A stretch of 64,000 nt of DNA from Paractinoplanes ferrugineus (lineage in GTDB: Bacteria; Actinomycetota; Actinomycetes; Mycobacteriales; Micromonosporaceae), in the NCBI RefSeq assembly GCF_016862195.1, contig NZ_BOMM01000054.1, positions 1-64,000 of the forward strand. Direction: 5' to 3'. The notes under the pieces are model-generated. The model was not told where the DNA came from. It made no database searches and saw only the letters and a list, made by a program, of their open reading frames with translations. Shown here piece by piece: positions 1 to 7,823 of the stretch (its first letter is position 1; each line of letters begins with the position of its first letter). The position numbers and the translations under genes were made by a program.

Positions 1-86
1 AGGCCGGGCCGGTCAAGGCCGGGCCGGTCAAGGCCGGGCCGGTCAAGGCCGGGCCGGTCAAGGCCGGGCCGGTCAAGGCCGGGCCG
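1..86. repeat. 15-bp tandem repeat at the window edge
   Basis: A 15-bp unit (AGGCCGGGCCGGTCA) is repeated without change five times, followed by an 11-base partial copy. The array runs off the left edge, so its full length is unknown. Because 15 is a multiple of three, every unit carries an in-frame TGA on the minus strand. One of these is the stop codon of the adjacent minus-strand membrane protein gene. Confidence 0.95.
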
Positions 87-1266
87 CGGCCGCCACCAGA
101 CGATCGACCGGACGGCACAGGCCGCACGGGCTGAAGCCGAGCTCGACGGCCTCGTTGATCGGGATCGGCTCGCTCAGCTTGCCGACCAGGTGCTGACATT
201 CCGGCACGTGGTAGCGCGGGCGACCGTCGACCACCAGCACCTCGGCATCCATCCGAGCCACCCGGACGGCGTCGCTCGGGCTGACCGTCTGCGGCAGCGG
301 CTCGTCAGCCGGGTCGTCCTCGGCGGGCTCCGCCAGCCCGTCGTCACCCAGCCCGGCGCCGCCCAGCCCGGCGCCGCCCAGCCCGGCGCCGGCCGGGCCG
401 GAGTCGCCCGGACCCGTGTTGCCCGGACCCGTGTTGCCCGGACCCGTGTTGCCCGGTCCGGTGCCGGCCGGGCCCGGGTCGGCGAGCCTCTCGCCGGGCC
501 GGCCCGCGCCGGGGAGGTCGGTCGCGGCCGGTTCGGCGTGCCGCCAGGCGTTCGCACCGGGGTTGTCGCTGCGGGCCGAACCGATCAGGCCGGAGGCCAG
601 GTCGTAGTCGGGCTCGGCACGCTGCTCCGCCCGCCCGTGGCCGGGCTCGGCGCTCACACCGGCGGGACCCGGGTCTCCGGGGGTGCGGCCGAACGCCCGG
701 TCGGCGGGGGTGTGCAGGTCGTCGACGTCGGTGTCGCGGCGGGCATCCGCGGGGCCGGCGGTCATGCCGGCGACGGCGTCGCGGCGCCCGGCGTCGTAGG
801 CCTCGTCGAGATCGTCGGCGTCGAACTGGACGGTTTCGCGCCGGTCCTGCGCCGCGGCGGGGCCGCGGCCGCGCCGTTCGGCCAGGAACTCGGGCTCGGC
901 GGCGAAGACCGGGCCGGCCGGATCGTCGGCGTAAGCGGGATCGGCGGCGAACGGCGGCTCGGCGGCATAGGCGGGATCACCGGCGTAAGCGGGACCGGCG
1001 GCGTACGGCGGCTCGGCGGTCGCGGGCCCGGCGGGGAAGGAATCGGCCGGCGCTGCGAACTCGTCCTGGCGAGGAGCGGCCGGCTGGGGTGTCGTCTCGG
1101 CGGCGCGGCGGGCGGTGGCGTTCTGGCGCGCGCCGATCACCAGGGCGACCGCGGCCAGCAGACTGGCCACGATCGAACTGATGAGGAAGGTGCTCGATCC
1201 GCCGATGAGGCCCAGGACGAGCAACGCCACCGCGACGAGGATGAGCAACAGGCTGGCAACGATCAT
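73..1266 (-). CDS. membrane-anchored protein with low-complexity linker and C-terminal Cys motif
   Basis: This 397-residue protein is not a named family that I recognise. The first 45 residues hold two hydrophobic segments, suggesting a membrane hairpin or anchor. Residues about 50-330 are a disordered, Ala/Pro/Asp-rich linker with in-frame short repeats of the GPGNT and GAGLG type. The last 60 residues form a compact domain with the pattern YHVPECQHL...PCGLC. Its spaced Cys residues recall the Ada-type zinc-binding motif, so metal binding is an inference. The ATG is preceded by GAGGGATGAGCC, an acceptable ribosome site. It lies 37 bp downstream of wag31 on the same strand, so it probably shares that transcript. 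The stop codon sits inside a 15-bp tandem repeat. A link to polar growth is suggested only by position. Confidence 0.7.
   Translation of the reverse strand: MIVASLLLILVAVALLVLGLIGGSSTFLISSIVASLLAAVALVIGARQNATARRAAETTPQPAAPRQDEFAAPADSFPAGPATAEPPYAAGPAYAGDPAYAAEPPFAADPAYADDPAGPVFAAEPEFLAERRGRGPAAAQDRRETVQFDADDLDEAYDAGRRDAVAGMTAGPADARRDTDVDDLHTPADRAFGRTPGDPGPAGVSAEPGHGRAEQRAEPDYDLASGLIGSARSDNPGANAWRHAEPAATDLPGAGRPGERLADPGPAGTGPGNTGPGNTGPGNTGPGDSGPAGAGLGGAGLGGAGLGDDGLAEPAEDDPADEPLPQTVSPSDAVRVARMDAEVLVVDGRPRYHVPECQHLVGKLSEPIPINEAVELGFSPCGLCRPVDRLVAAAARP
349..480 (-). repeat. in-frame 15-bp coding repeats
   Basis: Two short 15-bp repeat families lie side by side inside the membrane protein gene. 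One encodes about three GAGLG-like pentapeptides and the other three GPGNT pentapeptides. Copies are nearly identical at the DNA level, which points to recent slippage or recombination expansion in the linker. Confidence 0.85.
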
Positions 1267-1303
1267 GGCTCATCCCTCGTCGTGGTAACCGGGGGTGGAA
1301 AGG

Positions 1304-2122
1304 TCAGCGCCCGGACTCGATGGCACCGGTGCGGGTGCCGCCGTAGGAGCCGGCGAGGCCCGCCGCGGCGAGACCGCCGGAGCCGCCGACCGCGCGGGCG
1401 GAGTCGGCACGCGTCATCTCGGCCTCGAGACCCTGGCCGCGACCGTCGAGGTCACGCAGCTGGCTCTCCAGGTAGGCCTTGAGTCGAGTGCGGTACTCCC
1501 GCTCGAACTGCTTGAGCTCCTCGATGTGCTTCTGCAGCGCCGACCGCTTGGCGTCCAGGCCGCCCATGGCTTCCTGGTGGCGCTGACGGGCGTCACGCTC
1601 GAGGGCGTCGGCCTTGGCCCGCGCCTCGCGGGTGACCTCCTCGGCCTTGGAGCGGGCGTCGGAGAGGAGCTTGTCGGCCTCGCGGCGAGCGTCGGACACG
1701 TGGTCGTCGGCCGTGCGCTGGGCCATCATCAGCACCCGCAGGGCCTGCTGCTCGCCGTCACCGGTGCCACCACCGGCGGGAGCGCCGACCGGGCCCTGGG
1801 CCCGGACCTGCTCCAGCTCGGCCTGCATCTGGCGCGCGGCCTGCTCGGCCTGCGCCTTGTCCCGCTGCACGCGGTCCAGCTGGGCCTTGACGTCGTTGAG
1901 CTCGGCGGCGAGACGGGGGTCGGCACCCGAGACGGCTGGCGCGCCACCCCGGCCACCGCGCTCCACCTGGGCGCGCAGCTCGTTGTTCTCCTCGATCAGA
2001 CGGGCGAGCTCGCGCTCGACCTCGTCAAGGAAGGCGTCGACCTCCTCCTCGTCGTACCCCCGCTTGCCGATCGGGGGTTTCTTGAAGGCCACGTTGTGCA
2101 CGTCGGCCGGAGTCAGCGGCAT
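1304..2122 (-). CDS. wag31: DivIVA/Wag31 polar growth protein
   Basis: DivIVA-family coiled-coil scaffold that marks negatively curved membrane at the poles and septum and organises polar cell wall growth in actinobacteria. The N-terminal lipid-binding domain is clear: MPLTPADVHNVAFKKPPIGK, then the RGYDEEEVDAFLDEVE motif, within residues 1-45. A first coiled coil follows, then a Gly/Ala-rich linker around residues 75-135, and a long second coiled coil to about residue 235. The length of 272 fits the family. The start is ATG with GAGGAG about 6 bases upstream. It follows yggT by 43 bp on the same strand, in the conserved ftsZ-yggS-sepF-yggT-divIVA order. Phosphorylation of the family by Ser/Thr kinases is known elsewhere but cannot be read here. 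Confidence 0.95.
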   Translation of the reverse strand: MPLTPADVHNVAFKKPPIGKRGYDEEEVDAFLDEVERELARLIEENNELRAQVERGGRGGAPAVSGADPRLAAELNDVKAQLDRVQRDKAQAEQAARQMQAELEQVRAQGPVGAPAGGGTGDGEQQALRVLMMAQRTADDHVSDARREADKLLSDARSKAEEVTREARAKADALERDARQRHQEAMGGLDAKRSALQKHIEELKQFEREYRTRLKAYLESQLRDLDGRGQGLEAEMTRADSARAVGGSGGLAAAGLAGSYGGTRTGAIESGR

Positions 2123-2165
2123 CGAAACTCCTCGGGTCAGTTGCGGCCGCGGTGGGGGCTGCTTT

Positions 2166-2471
2166 CTAGCTGTACGCGTTGATCAGTTTCACGAGCACGA
2201 ACTCCATGAGCACGAACAGGATAACCAGCAGCACGATGGAAGCCAGGTCCAAGCTCACGTTACCAATGCGCAGCGGTGGGATCACACGCCTCAACGCCTT
2301 CAGAGGCGGGTCAGTGACGCTCCACACCGTTTCGAGTGCCGCCGACGCGCCCCTGCCGGGCTGCCACCGCCGTCCGTACTGGAGGACCGCGGACAGGACG
2401 AACCTGGCCAGCAGGACCAGGACGAAAAGATAGACCACAAGGTAGAGGATTTGGAACAGGATCGACAGCAC
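2166..2471 (-). CDS. YggT family membrane protein
   Basis: Small integral membrane protein of 101 residues with two hydrophobic segments, at about residues 3-28 and 75-97, flanking a short loop that contains the family-typical DPPLKALRRVIPP stretch. YggT proteins lie between sepF and divIVA in Gram-positive dcw clusters. Their molecular role is not settled; osmotic tolerance and division have been suggested. The start is GTG. The ribosome site is weak, and translation may depend on coupling to sepF, whose stop lies 35 bp upstream. Confidence 0.88.
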   Translation of the reverse strand: MLSILFQILYLVVYLFVLVLLARFVLSAVLQYGRRWQPGRGASAALETVWSVTDPPLKALRRVIPPLRIGNVSLDLASIVLLVILFVLMEFVLVKLINAYS

Positions 2472-2506
2472 GTCTGAGGGTCCCCCAGTCGGGTGAGCTG
2501 TGCGGG

Positions 2507-3211
2507 TCAGCTCTGGTTGAAGAACCCACCCTCAGCGATCTTGGCCTTGTCCTCAGCGGTGACCTGGACATTTGCCGGAGAGAGCAGGAAAACCCGGTTG
2601 GTCACGCGCTCGATCGTACCGCGAAGACCGAACGCCAGACCGGCCGCGAAGTCGACCAGACGGCGGGCGTCCCCCTCATCCATCTCGGTGAGATTGATGA
2701 TGACCGGCACACCGTCGCGGAAGTGCTCACCGATGGTGCGGGCCTCGCGGTAGGTGGTGGGGTGCAGCGTGGTGATCTGGTAACGCTGCTCCTCCTCGAC
2801 CGGACGGGCCTGCGGCTGCGGCATCGGCGCGGCCGGCTGGGCCAGGGCGAGGTTGTCGCGGGTGGCGTAGCCCATCTGGGCGCCCTCGGCCGACGACGGG
2901 CGGGTGATCGAGCGCACCCGGGCGCGATCGGTGGAATCCACCCGATCGTGGTCGTCGAGGTCGGCCCGGGACAGCCGCTCGGAGACCCGGCTGCGCTCGT
3001 TGCGGGCGCGCGGAACGGCGCGCTCCTCCTCGTCGGCCTCGTCGTCCTCGTCGATGTCGGCGTAGCGGGAGCTCGAGTAGCGGTCACGGTCGCGGTCACG
3101 ATCCCGGCCGCCCCGGTAGGACGGCTCGCGGTAGTCGTGGTCGGCGTAGTCGCGGTCGTCCTCCTCCTCGACCAGGCCCAGCCAGACGCCCGCCTTCCGA
3201 ATCGCGCTCAT
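2507..3211 (-). CDS. sepF: cell division protein SepF
   Basis: SepF is the membrane anchor and cross-linker of FtsZ in actinobacteria, which lack FtsA. The N-terminus (MSAIRKAGVWLGLVEEEDDR) is the expected amphipathic helix. A charged Arg/Asp-rich linker follows to about residue 130. The SepF core, about residues 140-225, contains the TTLHPTTYREARTIGEHFRD stretch and the GVPVIINLTEMDE strand and turn, ending near FLLSPANVQV. The length of 234 is within the actinobacterial range. It lies between yggS and yggT, with a 249-bp non-coding gap between it and yggS that holds degenerate 15-bp repeats. Confidence 0.95.
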   Translation of the reverse strand: MSAIRKAGVWLGLVEEEDDRDYADHDYREPSYRGGRDRDRDRDRYSSSRYADIDEDDEADEEERAVPRARNERSRVSERLSRADLDDHDRVDSTDRARVRSITRPSSAEGAQMGYATRDNLALAQPAAPMPQPQARPVEEEQRYQITTLHPTTYREARTIGEHFRDGVPVIINLTEMDEGDARRLVDFAAGLAFGLRGTIERVTNRVFLLSPANVQVTAEDKAKIAEGGFFNQS

Positions 3212-3252
3212 GCCCCCACCCCATTCCGCATCCGGAAAGTGTCCCGACCTGC

Positions 3253-3357
3253 CATGTCCCCCACCTTGTCCGCCACTGCCCTGTCCGCCGCCGCGCTGTC
3301 CGACATCGCGTTGTCCGACATCACGCTGTCCCCCATTGCCCTGACCGCCACTGCGGC
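3253..3357. repeat. degenerate 15-bp repeats between sepF and yggS
   Basis: About six imperfect copies of a 15-bp unit with consensus CTGTCCGACATCGCG occupy the gap between yggS and sepF. On the plus strand they would read as LSxxA pentapeptides, but there is no ribosome site and no conserved protein around them. I treat the stretch as non-coding spacer DNA. Confidence 0.7.
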
Positions 3358-3460
3358 CGCGCCCCCACGGCGCACCGCATCCCCCTGGCGAGCGCCGACC
3401 GTCCGATCCGGACCGGCTACGTCAGAACAACACCCATGTAGTTTGCTGCCCGCCGCAAGG

Positions 3461-4168
3461 CTACCGCAGCGTGTTTCGCATTCCGAGCAAAGAAGTGCCG
3501 ATCCGGACGTGTGTCGCGCCGTGCCGGACGGCCGCCTCGAGGTCGCCGCTCATGCCCGCGGAGATCGTGGTGGCACCGGGGTGCCGCTCGGCCAGCCCGG
3601 CCGAGAGCACGGCCAGCCGCTCGAACGCCCGGTCGGGCTCCCAGTCCCGGGGCGCGACCGCCATCAGACCGCCGAGCAGCAGGGCCGGCGCGGCGGCCAC
3701 CACGTCGGAGATCCGCCAGAGCTCGTCACCGGCCGCCCCGCCGCGGGCCGGATCGTCGTCGATGCTCACCTGGATCAGCACCTCGAGCGGCGCCGGCCGG
3801 TCCACGGCGGCCCGCTCCAGCGCCGTGGCCAGGCGCACCGAGTCCACCGACTCGACCACATCGGCGTACCCGGCGACTGATCTCGCCTTGTTCCGTTGAA
3901 GTTGCCCGATGAAGTGCCAGCGCGGGGCGGCCCCGGCCGCGCGCGCCGCCGCGGCCTTGGGCTCCGCCTCCTGGTCGCGGCTCTCCCCGACGTCGGTGAC
4001 GCCCAGCCCGGCCAGCAGGATGACGTCGCTCGCCGGGTAGGTCTTGGTGACCGCGGTCAGCCGGGCGGCGTCCACCGGCCGGCCGGCCGCCACGCAGGCG
4101 CGCGCTATCCGCTCGCGCACCTCGGCGAGGGAGGCGGCGAGCTGATCGCGCCGCGCGACGTCGGTCAC
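3461..4168 (-). CDS. YggS family PLP homeostasis protein
   Basis: PLP-binding protein of the alanine racemase N-terminal fold (YggS/PROSC/YlmE), which buffers pyridoxal phosphate rather than catalysing a known reaction. Visible features are the PLP lysine in LTAVTKTYPASD (about residue 40), the WHFIGQLQRNK motif, and near the C-terminus the phosphate-binding SAGMSGDLEAAV and HVRIGTSLLG motifs. I place the start at GTG 4168, seven bases after the ftsZ stop, giving 235 residues; longer in-frame starts would overlap ftsZ. Its place directly after ftsZ is conserved in Gram-positive dcw clusters. Confidence 0.93.
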   Translation of the reverse strand: MTDVARRDQLAASLAEVRERIARACVAAGRPVDAARLTAVTKTYPASDVILLAGLGVTDVGESRDQEAEPKAAAARAAGAAPRWHFIGQLQRNKARSVAGYADVVESVDSVRLATALERAAVDRPAPLEVLIQVSIDDDPARGGAAGDELWRISDVVAAAPALLLGGLMAVAPRDWEPDRAFERLAVLSAGLAERHPGATTISAGMSGDLEAAVRHGATHVRIGTSLLGMRNTLR

Positions 4169-4175
4169 CGCGTCC

Positions 4176-5294
4176 TCAGGAGCCGTTCTTGAGGAAGTCC
4201 GGCACGTCCACATCGTCGAAGAGCACCCGGCGCGGCGTCTGCGCCGGCGGGGCCTGCGGCGTGCTGACCACCGGGTTGCTGGCCGGCGGCGGGGTCTGCA
4301 CCGGCGGGACGACCTTGCGGGCCGGCTCGCTCGGCTTGTAGGACGGGGTGCCGCCGTCGAAGCCGGCCGCGATCACCGTGACCCGGACCTCGTCGCCGAG
4401 CGCGTCGTCGATGACCGCGCCGAAGATGATGTTCGCGTCGGGGTGCGCCGCGTCGGTGACCAGCTGCGCCGCGTCGTTGATCTCGAACAGGCCCAGGTCG
4501 GAGCCGCCGGCGATGGAGAGCAGCACGCCGCGCGCGCCGTCCATGCTCTGCTCCAGCAGCGGGCTGGAGATGGCCCGCTCGGCCGCCTCGACCGCGCGGT
4601 TGTCGCCGCGGGCGCTGCCGATGCCCATCAGGGCGCTGCCGGCGTTGCTCATGACGCTCTTGACGTCGGCGAAGTCCAGGTTGATCAGACCGGGCGTGGT
4701 GATCAGGTCGGTGATGCCCTGGACACCGGAGAGCAGCACCTGGTCGGCCTGGCGGAACGCGTCCATCATGCTGATGCCGCGGTCACCGAGGGCGAGGAGC
4801 CGGTCGTTCGGGATGACGATCAGGGTGTCGCACTGGTTGCGCAGCTCGTCGATGCCCGTCTCGGCCTGCACCTGGCGGCGCTTGCCCTCGAACGAGAACG
4901 GCCGGGTGACCACGCCGATGGTGAGCGCGCCCAGCTTGCGGGCGATGTTGGCGACCACGGGCGCGCCGCCGGTGCCGGTGCCGCCGCCCTCGCCGCACGT
5001 CACGAAGACCATGTCGGCGCCCTTGAGCACCTCTTCGATCTCGTCCCGGTGGTCCTCGGCGGCGTTCTTGCCGACCTCGGGCTGGGCACCGGCGCCGAGG
5101 CCGCGGGTGAGCTCCCGGCCGACGTCGAGCTTGACGTCGGCGTCACTCATCAGCAGCGCCTGCGCGTCGGTGTTGATCGCGATGAACTCGACTCCCTTGA
5201 GCCCCACCTCGATCATGCGGTTCACGGCGTTGACGCCGCCGCCGCCGATACCGACCACCTTGATGACGGCCAGGTAGTTGTGTGGAGGTGTCAT
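4176..5294 (-). CDS. ftsZ: cell division GTPase FtsZ
   Basis: Tubulin-like GTPase that forms the division ring. The 372-residue protein shows the N-terminal KVVGIGGGGVNAVNRM nucleotide loop, the tubulin signature GEGGGTGTGGAPVV (about residues 100-113), the T7-loop region NLDFADVKSVM, and a disordered Pro-rich linker from about residue 320. The C-terminal conserved peptide is DDVDVPDFLKNGS, the segment that binds SepF in actinobacteria. The start is ATG. A long leader with its own promoter lies between ftsQ and ftsZ, so ftsZ can be expressed separately from the upstream dcw genes. The gene after it is yggS, 7 bases away. Confidence 0.98.
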   Translation of the reverse strand: MTPPHNYLAVIKVVGIGGGGVNAVNRMIEVGLKGVEFIAINTDAQALLMSDADVKLDVGRELTRGLGAGAQPEVGKNAAEDHRDEIEEVLKGADMVFVTCGEGGGTGTGGAPVVANIARKLGALTIGVVTRPFSFEGKRRQVQAETGIDELRNQCDTLIVIPNDRLLALGDRGISMMDAFRQADQVLLSGVQGITDLITTPGLINLDFADVKSVMSNAGSALMGIGSARGDNRAVEAAERAISSPLLEQSMDGARGVLLSIAGGSDLGLFEINDAAQLVTDAAHPDANIIFGAVIDDALGDEVRVTVIAAGFDGGTPSYKPSEPARKVVPPVQTPPPASNPVVSTPQAPPAQTPRRVLFDDVDVPDFLKNGS

Positions 5295-5407
5295 CGGGCT
5301 CTCAGCCTTCCCTTCGGGGTTGGCGGATGTCGTGGGCCCATGCGGCTCCGGCCCGGAACCGCAGTCGACATCCGCTGCCGTACAAGGGAGGGCGAGGAAA
5401 CCCTCAC

Positions 5408-5436
5408 CCTCTACTAGAGGCTCAGGGTTATGTCAA
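5408..5436 (-). promoter_or_regulatory. probable ftsZ promoter
   Basis: On the minus strand TTGACA (5431-5436) is followed after exactly 17 bases by TAGAGG (5408-5413). This fits a housekeeping-sigma promoter, and transcription would start about 105 bases upstream of the ftsZ ATG. A 9-bp inverted repeat (ACGTAAGCG at 5457-5465 with CGCTTACGT at 5509-5517) lies just upstream in the ftsQ-ftsZ gap. It could be a regulatory site or a weak end for the upstream transcript. Confidence 0.72.
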
Positions 5437-5578
5437 CCATGCAACCTCTGGAGGCAACGTAAGCGGCGGGCACGCGTCAGCCAAGGACCGGCGCGGCGTG
5501 TCGGGGCCCGCTTACGTGGCGAATATCCGACGCGGCCGTAACCTCACGCAAAATACGCTGTTCGTGCCCAGATGTCCG

Positions 5579-6346
5579 CTATCGAATCGTCGGTACGGTC
5601 GGCGCGCTGACGTCGATCTGCTTGTCCGCCTTCGTCAGCAGCACCGTGGCCACCTGACTCTTCAGCGAGCTCTCGGTGTCGTCGCCCCAGAGCACCACGC
5701 GGTCCTTGGTGAGCTCCAGCTTGATCTGCGCGGGGGCCGCCGCCGAGACCGCCACCAGTTGCTCGCGCAGGTCGGTGCTGAGCGCGCCGAGCACGGCCAG
5801 CGCCGACCTGGTGTTGATGTCGGCCGGGCCGGGCGCCGGGGTGTTCAGCAGCGGCAGGCCGTCCGGCTGCCGGGTCACCTCGCGGAACGGCACGCCGGTC
5901 GCGTCGATCAGGGTCAGCTTGCCCGCGGCGGCCGGCACCGCCGCCACCGCGGTGCGCTCGACCACCTCGACGACGAGCGTGGACGGCCAGCTCCGCTTGA
6001 TCATGACGTGGTCGACCGCGGGCAGGCCGCGCACCCGGCCCTTGACCGCGTCGAGGTCGAGCCGGGCCAGGGGCTCGCGCATCGGCACCGCCGCCGCCTG
6101 CTCGACCTGCAGCGGGGTCAGGAACTGGGTGCCGACGACGCGGACCTCGCGGACGCCGAGCACCGGCGTGGCGTACACGATCCAGGCCAGACCGCCGAGC
6201 ACCAGCGCCACCCCGGCCGCGATCGCCCACGGCAGCAGCGCACGCAGCCGCCGCTGGCGGGCGCGCGCCATGAAACGCCGGGCCGAGGGCGGCACCGCGT
6301 CGGTGCCGGCCCGCACCAGCCGCCAGTTACGCCCGCCCCCGCTCAC
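5579..6346 (-). CDS. ftsQ: cell division protein FtsQ
   Basis: Bitopic divisome protein that joins FtsL and FtsB in controlling FtsWI. The protein has a basic cytoplasmic N-terminus (about residues 1-37), one membrane segment (about 38-60), a POTRA domain beginning at VLGVREVRVVGTQFLTPLQV, and the FtsQ beta domain with the typical PAVDHVMIKRSWPSTLVVEVVER block. The length of 255 is normal. The GTG start lies 6 bases after the murC stop. The gap to ftsZ downstream (285 bp) contains the ftsZ promoter. Confidence 0.93.
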   Translation of the reverse strand: MSGGGRNWRLVRAGTDAVPPSARRFMARARQRRLRALLPWAIAAGVALVLGGLAWIVYATPVLGVREVRVVGTQFLTPLQVEQAAAVPMREPLARLDLDAVKGRVRGLPAVDHVMIKRSWPSTLVVEVVERTAVAAVPAAAGKLTLIDATGVPFREVTRQPDGLPLLNTPAPGPADINTRSALAVLGALSTDLREQLVAVSAAAPAQIKLELTKDRVVLWGDDTESSLKSQVATVLLTKADKQIDVSAPTVPTIR

Positions 6347-6352
6347 CGCCGG

Positions 6353-7774
6353 TTACTCCGGCGCTTCCGACGACAACACGGCCAGCAGCTCGTCGCCCAT
6401 CAGCGAGATCGGCGGCGCGCCCATCGTCACCACCACGTCGCCGGGCCGGCTGCGCCGCAGCACCTCGGCCGGCACGTCCTGCCAGTCGGGCACGAACACC
6501 TTGTGCCCGGCCGGCAGGTCGATGGCCGCGGTCAGCGCCACCCCACCCTCGCCCGGCCCGCGCATCTCGCCCGGCCCGAAGACCTCCATGACGATCGTCT
6601 CGTCGGCGATCGCCAGCGCCTCGGCCAGCTCGGCCTGCAGGTCGCGGGTGCGGTAGACCCGGTACGGCTGGAAGACCACCAGCAGGCGGCCGTCGCCGGC
6701 CACCTCGCGCAGGGTCAGCAGCGCCGCCTTGACGGAGGTGGGGTGGTACGCGTACTCGTCGTAGACCCGCACCCCGGCGGCGATGCCCTTGCGCTCGAAG
6801 CGGCGGCGCACCCCCGGGAACGACGCGAGCGCCTCGGCGATCTTGTCGAGCGGCAGGCCCAGGCGCAGGCCGGTGAGCACCGCGGCGGCGCTGTTGAGGC
6901 CCATGTGCTTGCCGGGCAGGGCCAGCTTGATCTCACCGAGCGGCTGGCCGTCCAGCTCGGCCGCGTAGCGGACCCCGCTGGTCGACGAGGTGACGTCGGA
7001 TATCCGCAGGTCGGCGCCCTCGGCCTCGCCGTACGTCCAGACCGTCTTGCCCGCGGCCCGCAGGCCGGCGATGAGCTCGCCGGTGCCGGGGCCGTCCGCG
7101 CAGGTCACCACGAAGCCGTCGGCCAGCGAGCCGAACTCCAGGAAGCCGGCCTTGAGACCGTCGAGGTCACCCCAGTTGTTGAGGTGGTCCTCCTCGATGT
7201 TCGTGATGATCGCGACGTGCGGCCGGTAGATCAGGAAGGACCGGTCGGACTCGTCGGCCTCGGCCACGAAGTGCGGCCCGGTGCCGTGGTGGCCGTTGGA
7301 ACCGGCCTCGGAGATCTCCCCGCCGATCACGAACGACGGGTCCTGCCCGGCATGCTGCAGGATCACCGTCATGATCGAGGTGGTGGTGGTCTTGCCGTGG
7401 GTGCCGGCCACCGCGATGGTCTGCCGGCCGGTCATCGCCGCGGCCAGGGCCTCGGAGCGGTGCAGGATGCGCAGGCCGAGCCGGCGCGCCTCGACCAGCT
7501 CCAGGTGGTCCTGCGGGATGGCGGTGGAGAAGACGACCGTGTCGACACCCTCCAGGTTGGACGCCACGTGCGACATGTGCACGGTGCCGCCGAGCGCGCG
7601 CAGCGCCGCCAGGGCGGGCCATTCGCGCAGCTCGCTGCCGGAGACCGGCACGCCGCGGGTGAGCAGCAACCGGGCCAGGCCGGCCATGCCGACCCCGCCG
7701 ATGCCGATCAGATGAACACTGCCCAGTTCCTCGGCGGTCAGCTTGCCGGCGGGGGTCAACTCCGCGGTGTTCAC
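6353..7774 (-). CDS. murC: UDP-N-acetylmuramate--L-alanine ligase MurC
   Basis: Cytoplasmic Mur ligase that adds L-Ala to UDP-MurNAc. The N-terminal Rossmann motif LIGIGGVGMAGLARLL, the ATP loop AGTHGKTTTTS (about residue 120), the central EADESDRSFL and TNIEEDHLNNW motifs, and a C-terminal domain with VRVYDEYAYHPTSVKAAL are all present. The length of 473 is typical. The GTG start lies 49 bp downstream of murG on the same strand. MurC, MurE and MurF are here but MurD is not, so the pathway needs a murD outside the window. Confidence 0.96.
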   Translation of the reverse strand: MNTAELTPAGKLTAEELGSVHLIGIGGVGMAGLARLLLTRGVPVSGSELREWPALAALRALGGTVHMSHVASNLEGVDTVVFSTAIPQDHLELVEARRLGLRILHRSEALAAAMTGRQTIAVAGTHGKTTTTSIMTVILQHAGQDPSFVIGGEISEAGSNGHHGTGPHFVAEADESDRSFLIYRPHVAIITNIEEDHLNNWGDLDGLKAGFLEFGSLADGFVVTCADGPGTGELIAGLRAAGKTVWTYGEAEGADLRISDVTSSTSGVRYAAELDGQPLGEIKLALPGKHMGLNSAAAVLTGLRLGLPLDKIAEALASFPGVRRRFERKGIAAGVRVYDEYAYHPTSVKAALLTLREVAGDGRLLVVFQPYRVYRTRDLQAELAEALAIADETIVMEVFGPGEMRGPGEGGVALTAAIDLPAGHKVFVPDWQDVPAEVLRRSRPGDVVVTMGAPPISLMGDELLAVLSSEAPE

Positions 7775-7823
7775 TGTCCAGTCCCCTTCATCGCGCCGGT
7801 GCTCTCCATCGCGCCCATGCCCT

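Noticed and set aside
2336..3880. Plus-strand frame across yggT, sepF and yggS, containing LSxxA pentapeptides.
   Set aside because: The pentapeptides come from a 15-bp DNA repeat of only about six copies. The rest of the frame is antisense to conserved genes.
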